This document shows positions 61,459-64,000 of a stretch of 64,000 nt of DNA, piece by piece. Made by a program: the position numbers and the translations under genes. Origin of the DNA: Microbacterium sp. AK031. GTDB taxonomy: Bacteria; Actinomycetota; Actinomycetes; Actinomycetales; Microbacteriaceae. Position 1 is the stretch's first letter. Each line of letters opens with the position of its first letter. The notes under the pieces were generated by a model, which had not been told where the DNA came from, made no database searches, and was given only the letters and a program-made list of their open reading frames with translations. Location: contig NZ_JANUCA010000005.1 in the NCBI RefSeq assembly GCF_024807145.1, positions 124,001 to 188,000 on the forward strand. Direction: 5' to 3'.

Positions 61459-62397
61459 GCTAAGCGCTCAAGCGGCATCACTCTGCAGCAACTCACCTAC
61501 TACATCGAGGTGGCCGCGGAGGGCTCGATCAGCGCTGCCGCGGATCTGCTCTATGTCGCCCAGCCCACCATGTCCGCGGCGATGAAGGATCTGGAGGGCA
61601 GAGTGGGGCGCGTTCTGCTCCTCCGTTCCGCCCGGGGTGTGACGCTCACCACCGACGGTGCGGAGTTCTTGGGGTACGCCAGGCAGGTCGTCGAGCAGGT
61701 CGCGCTCCTCGAACAGCGATACCTCGGGCGGCCTCCGTCACGGCGCCTGCTCGGGGTGTCGACGCAGCACTACTCGTTCGCCGTCGACGCGCTGGTACGG
61801 ATGGTGAAGGCGAACGCAGCGGCCGAGTACGAGTTCTCGCTGCGGGAGACGCGCACATGGGACATCATCGAAGACGTCCGCACCCTCCGCAGCGAGCTGG
61901 GGATCCTCTACCAAAACGACTTCAACCGGAACGTCATCGGCAAGCTGCTCCGGGACTCCGGGCTCGCTTTCCGCCCGCTCTTCGTCGCCGAGCCGCACAT
62001 CTTCATCTCCCGCAAGAACCCGCTCGCGTCTCGAGATCGCGTCACCCTCGCCGATCTGGCCGACGTACCTCGTCTCACGTTCGACCAGGGCGCGAACAAC
62101 TCCTTCTACTTCGCCGAGGAGATCCTCTCCACGCTCTCGAGTACGCAGGAGATCCGGGTCTCGGACCGCGCGACCATCTTCAACCTCATGATCGGGCTCG
62201 ACGGGTACACCATCTCGACAGGCATCATCAGCGACGACCTCGACCCCGAGATCGTGGCCATCCCGCTCGATGTCGACGAGCGCATCGAGATCGGCTGGAT
62301 CGGCCACTCCGCGATCCCCCTCACCGAGCAGGCGCAACGTTTTCTCGCCGAACTGCGAACCGTTGTCTCGGGATTCGGTGTGACATTGCTCGGCTGA
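61456..62397 (+). CDS. LysR-family regulator, probable regulator of mesX-mesD
   Basis: A 313-residue LysR protein. The winged helix is at about 8-65 (LQQLTYYIEVAAEGSISAAA, then LLYVAQPTMSAAMKDLE); the effector domain (about 95-300) includes LGVSTQHYSFAVDAL and FISRKNPLASRDRV. It is divergent from mesX across 124 bases with a half-site array, the usual layout for control of the neighbour. The effector may be methionine, homocysteine or O-acetylserine-like sulphur signals; this is not visible. Confidence 0.88.
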   Translation: MAKRSSGITLQQLTYYIEVAAEGSISAAADLLYVAQPTMSAAMKDLEGRVGRVLLLRSARGVTLTTDGAEFLGYARQVVEQVALLEQRYLGRPPSRRLLGVSTQHYSFAVDALVRMVKANAAAEYEFSLRETRTWDIIEDVRTLRSELGILYQNDFNRNVIGKLLRDSGLAFRPLFVAEPHIFISRKNPLASRDRVTLADLADVPRLTFDQGANNSFYFAEEILSTLSSTQEIRVSDRATIFNLMIGLDGYTISTGIISDDLDPEIVAIPLDVDERIEIGWIGHSAIPLTEQAQRFLAELRTVVSGFGVTLLG

Positions 62398-62420
62398 CCC
62401 TGTCCGCCGGTCGGTCCGTA

Positions 62421-63014
62421 TCAGTGTTCGTGATCACCACTGGAGGCGTGCACATGGGCCCGCTGGCCCTGCCTTCCGACCAGGCTGAGGTATTCGACCG
62501 GCCCCGCGCTCGTCGCCCCGAACCAATGCGGTGTGCGGGTGTCGAACTCAGCCGCTTCGCCTGCCTGCAAGCGCAGATCCTGGTCGCCGAGCACCAGACG
62601 CAGGGTGCCGTTGAGCACGAAAGCCCAGTCGAATCCTTCATGTGAGCGCAGGTCCGGCATCATGTCGTCGCTCCCGGTCGGGAGAACGAACTTGTACGCC
62701 TGGACGCCTCCGGGACGGCGAGTGAGCGGGATGATGACCGACCCGTCAGCGCACGCCATCGGCCGCAGATCGATACGGGGATTCGCGGTGCGGGGCGCGT
62801 CGACCAACGAGTCGAGAGTGACGCCGTAATAGCGGGCCAGCGGGAGCAACTGCTCCAGCGTCGGGCGCCGAAGGCCTGCTTCCAACCGTGAGAGGGTGCT
62901 CGTCGAGATCCCGGTCTCGTCGCCGAGCGTGGTCAGGGTGATGTCGCGACGCAGCCGAAGGTGCTTCAGGCGAAGACCCACGGTGTCGAGGGTCTGATCG
63001 AAGTGTTGGCTCAT
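62421..63014 (-). CDS. XRE-family regulator with cupin domain
   Basis: A 197-residue protein. The XRE helix-turn-helix is at about 13-67 (LRLKHLRLRRDITLTTLGDE, then TGISTSTLSRLEAGLRRPTL). A C-terminal cupin (about 115-190) follows, with HEGFDWAFVLNGTLRLVLGD and GEAAEFDTRTPHWFGA, including its metal-type His. Such fusions sense small molecules. ATG 63014 is used; the longer frame has no conserved content. It is convergent with the LysR gene, 23 bases away, so coregulation is not implied. Confidence 0.88.
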   Translation of the reverse strand: MSQHFDQTLDTVGLRLKHLRLRRDITLTTLGDETGISTSTLSRLEAGLRRPTLEQLLPLARYYGVTLDSLVDAPRTANPRIDLRPMACADGSVIIPLTRRPGGVQAYKFVLPTGSDDMMPDLRSHEGFDWAFVLNGTLRLVLGDQDLRLQAGEAAEFDTRTPHWFGATSAGPVEYLSLVGRQGQRAHVHASSGDHEH

Positions 63015-63146
63015 GCTTCTATTTTGCCATTCGGCAAGATTGATTGCCAACTCGTGTGTTCTGAGTGATCCTGATATTGACATCACGGACAAACGGGAGG
63101 AAAGCGCCTTGCGCACCACACATGATCACGGTCGGGCGAGCGCATG

Positions 63147-63295
63147 ATGAACGAGTTCGACAAGGACTACTGGGAGGATCAGTGGAGCCCCGCCACCTCG
63201 GGCCGCGAACGCCAGCTCCCCGTCAACCCCTATCTGACGGCCGAGACCGCGCATCTGCCCGTCGGCACAGTCCTGGATGCGGGCTGCGGAACCGA
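63147..63295 (+). pseudogene. Methyltransferase gene, 5' fragment cut by an IS remnant
   Basis: The frame begins MNEFDKDYWEDQWSPATSG and reaches VLDAGCGT, motif I of class I SAM methyltransferases. Right after GCGT, homology stops and IS3-type transposase sequence starts in another frame. Only about 50 residues remain, so the gene cannot work. The exact joint is near 63291-63296. ATG 63144 is an alternative start one codon earlier. Confidence 0.75.
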
Positions 63296-63582
63296 AGCGA
63301 AGCAGGAAGTTCCTGCGCGCCTTGTCCCGTCACCGACTGGTCGGTTCGATGGGACGCGTGGCCTCCTGCGGAGACAACGCCGCCATGGAGAGCTTCTTCG
63401 CTCTGCTGCAGAAGAACGTCCTCGACCGCCGCTCCTGGACCACCCGTGAGCAGCTGCGCATCGCGATCGTGACCTGGATCGAGCGGACCTATCACCGACG
63501 TCGTCGACAGGCCGCTCTGGGCCGTTTGACCCCGGTCGAATTCGAGACCATCATGAACACGACCGTCGCACTGGCGGCGTGA
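63296..63582 (+). pseudogene. IS3-family transposase, 3' fragment
   Basis: About 95 codons encode the end of an IS3-family DDE transposase: SRKFLRALSRHRLVGSMGRV, then NAAMESFFALLQKNVLDRRS with the third catalytic acid (Glu), RTYHRRRRQAALGRLTPVEFE and the stop. The N-terminal orfA and the first two catalytic acids are missing. The element's right end is probably in 63583-63620. It sits directly against the methyltransferase fragment, so it was deleted together with the rest of that gene. Confidence 0.85.
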
Positions 63583-63650
63583 CTACAACTGTCACCTATC
63601 CGTGCAGCAGTCCCGACTATTTCAATAGCGGTGTTTCCGGCGGTTTTTCA

Positions 63651-64000
63651 TTAGTAGGTCTCTGCGGCCGGCCAGCGGTAGGCGAAGGTGATGGCGAACG
63701 CGTTCAGCGCGGGCTTCCAGCGCATTGTCCATCGGGTGCGGCCTCGTCCGGTGGGGGTCGAGGCTACGGGTGACAAGATACAGGCACTTCAGTGACTTGC
63801 TCGGTCGGGAAATGGCCCCTGGCACGGACCGCGCGACGATATCTGGCGTTGAGGGATTGGATCGCGTTGGTGGAGCAGATCACCTTTCGGATCTTGACGT
63901 CGTAGTCCAGGAACGGGGTGAACTCTTCCCACGCGGATTCCCAGAGCCGGATGATCGCCGCGTATTTCTTGCCCCATTTCTCATCGAGCTTTTCCGGCGC
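63651..64000 (-). pseudogene. IS256-family transposase, 3' part, frameshifted (runs off window)
   Basis: From the right edge leftwards, one frame reads KYAAIIRLWESAWEEFTPFL, RKVICSTNAIQSLNARYRRA and VRARGHFPTEQ, the end of IS256-type transposases. It then shifts: a short deletion after GAGCAAG moves to the frame of LKCLYLVTRSLDP, and one extra C in a run of five C's (GACCCCCACC) shifts again to the family ending WTMRWKPALNAF and TY-stop at 63651. Two frameshifts mean a dead copy, barring sequencing error. The start is outside the window. Confidence 0.85.

Noticed and set aside
1..64000. CRISPR arrays, tRNA or rRNA genes, prophage modules
   Set aside because: I saw no regularly spaced repeats, no tRNA-like cloverleaf ends and no phage structural genes.

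Overview
The window is high-GC DNA from an actinobacterium, most likely a member of the Microbacteriaceae close to Microbacterium. This rests on the SepF/Wag31/FtsQ-type division cluster, the mycobacterium-like blocks around pknL and garA, the dense head-to-tail packing with many GTG starts, and actinobacterial specialities such as imuA'-imuB-dnaE2. This is an inference from gene content; no 16S gene or other marker is present.

Layout. (1) 1-15,900, minus strand: a nearly complete division and cell wall (dcw) cluster in the order mraZ, rsmH, ftsL-like, ftsI, murF, mraY, murD, ftsW, murG, murC, ftsQ, ftsZ, yggS, sepF, yggT, wag31 (the last runs off the left edge). murE is missing from its usual place between ftsI and murF. 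Three MraZ-type boxes lie in front of mraZ, and a palindrome lies in front of ftsZ. (2) 16,100-26,100: a DUF3040 membrane protein, a polyprenyl diphosphate synthase, an Rv2175c-like protein, a secreted three-LysM protein, a PASTA Ser/Thr kinase of the PknL type, class II DAHP synthase, PlsC, a long-chain acyl-CoA ligase and peptide deformylase. This closely follows the mycobacterial idsA2-Rv2175c-pknL-aroG neighbourhood. (3) 26,100-36,400: a MinD/ParA-like ATPase with a 370-residue disordered tail, pyruvate carboxylase, a second ParA, two MerR regulators (ResR/Rv1830-like and FtsR), the FHA protein GarA/OdhI, a CopC-domain protein and dihydrolipoamide dehydrogenase. (4) 36,400-39,400: a three-gene type III polyketide operon (synthase, methyltransferase, flavoprotein hydroxylase) resembling srsABC for phenolic lipids. 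(5) 39,400-41,200: small and housekeeping genes (CYTH, A24 prepilin peptidase, DUF1905). (6) 41,194-47,098: the mutagenic translesion cassette imuA'-imuB-dnaE2 behind a promoter that fits the PafBC (RecA-NDp) consensus. (7) 47,100-59,200: accessory single genes (hydrolase with GbsR/MarR regulator, membrane proteins, two small acidic proteins, an F420-reductase-like oxidoreductase, an AlkD-like protein, phosphatases, a serine hydrolase, a divergent TetR/EamA pair with two operators, a lipoprotein, PAP2 and DM13). (8) 59,248-62,397: mesD-mesX, a folate-independent core methionine synthase and its DUF1852 partner, divergent from a LysR regulator. (9) 62,400-64,000: an XRE-cupin regulator, then a graveyard in which a methyltransferase gene is cut by an IS3-family remnant next to a frameshifted IS256-family transposase.

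How it fits together. Regions 1-3 are core functions linking envelope synthesis, its kinase control (PknL, GarA) and division regulation (MraZ, FtsR, ResR-like). Regions 4, 6 and 8 are the functionally richest accessory parts: membrane phenolic lipids, inducible mutagenesis and an unusual methionine route. I saw no tRNA, rRNA, CRISPR array or prophage.
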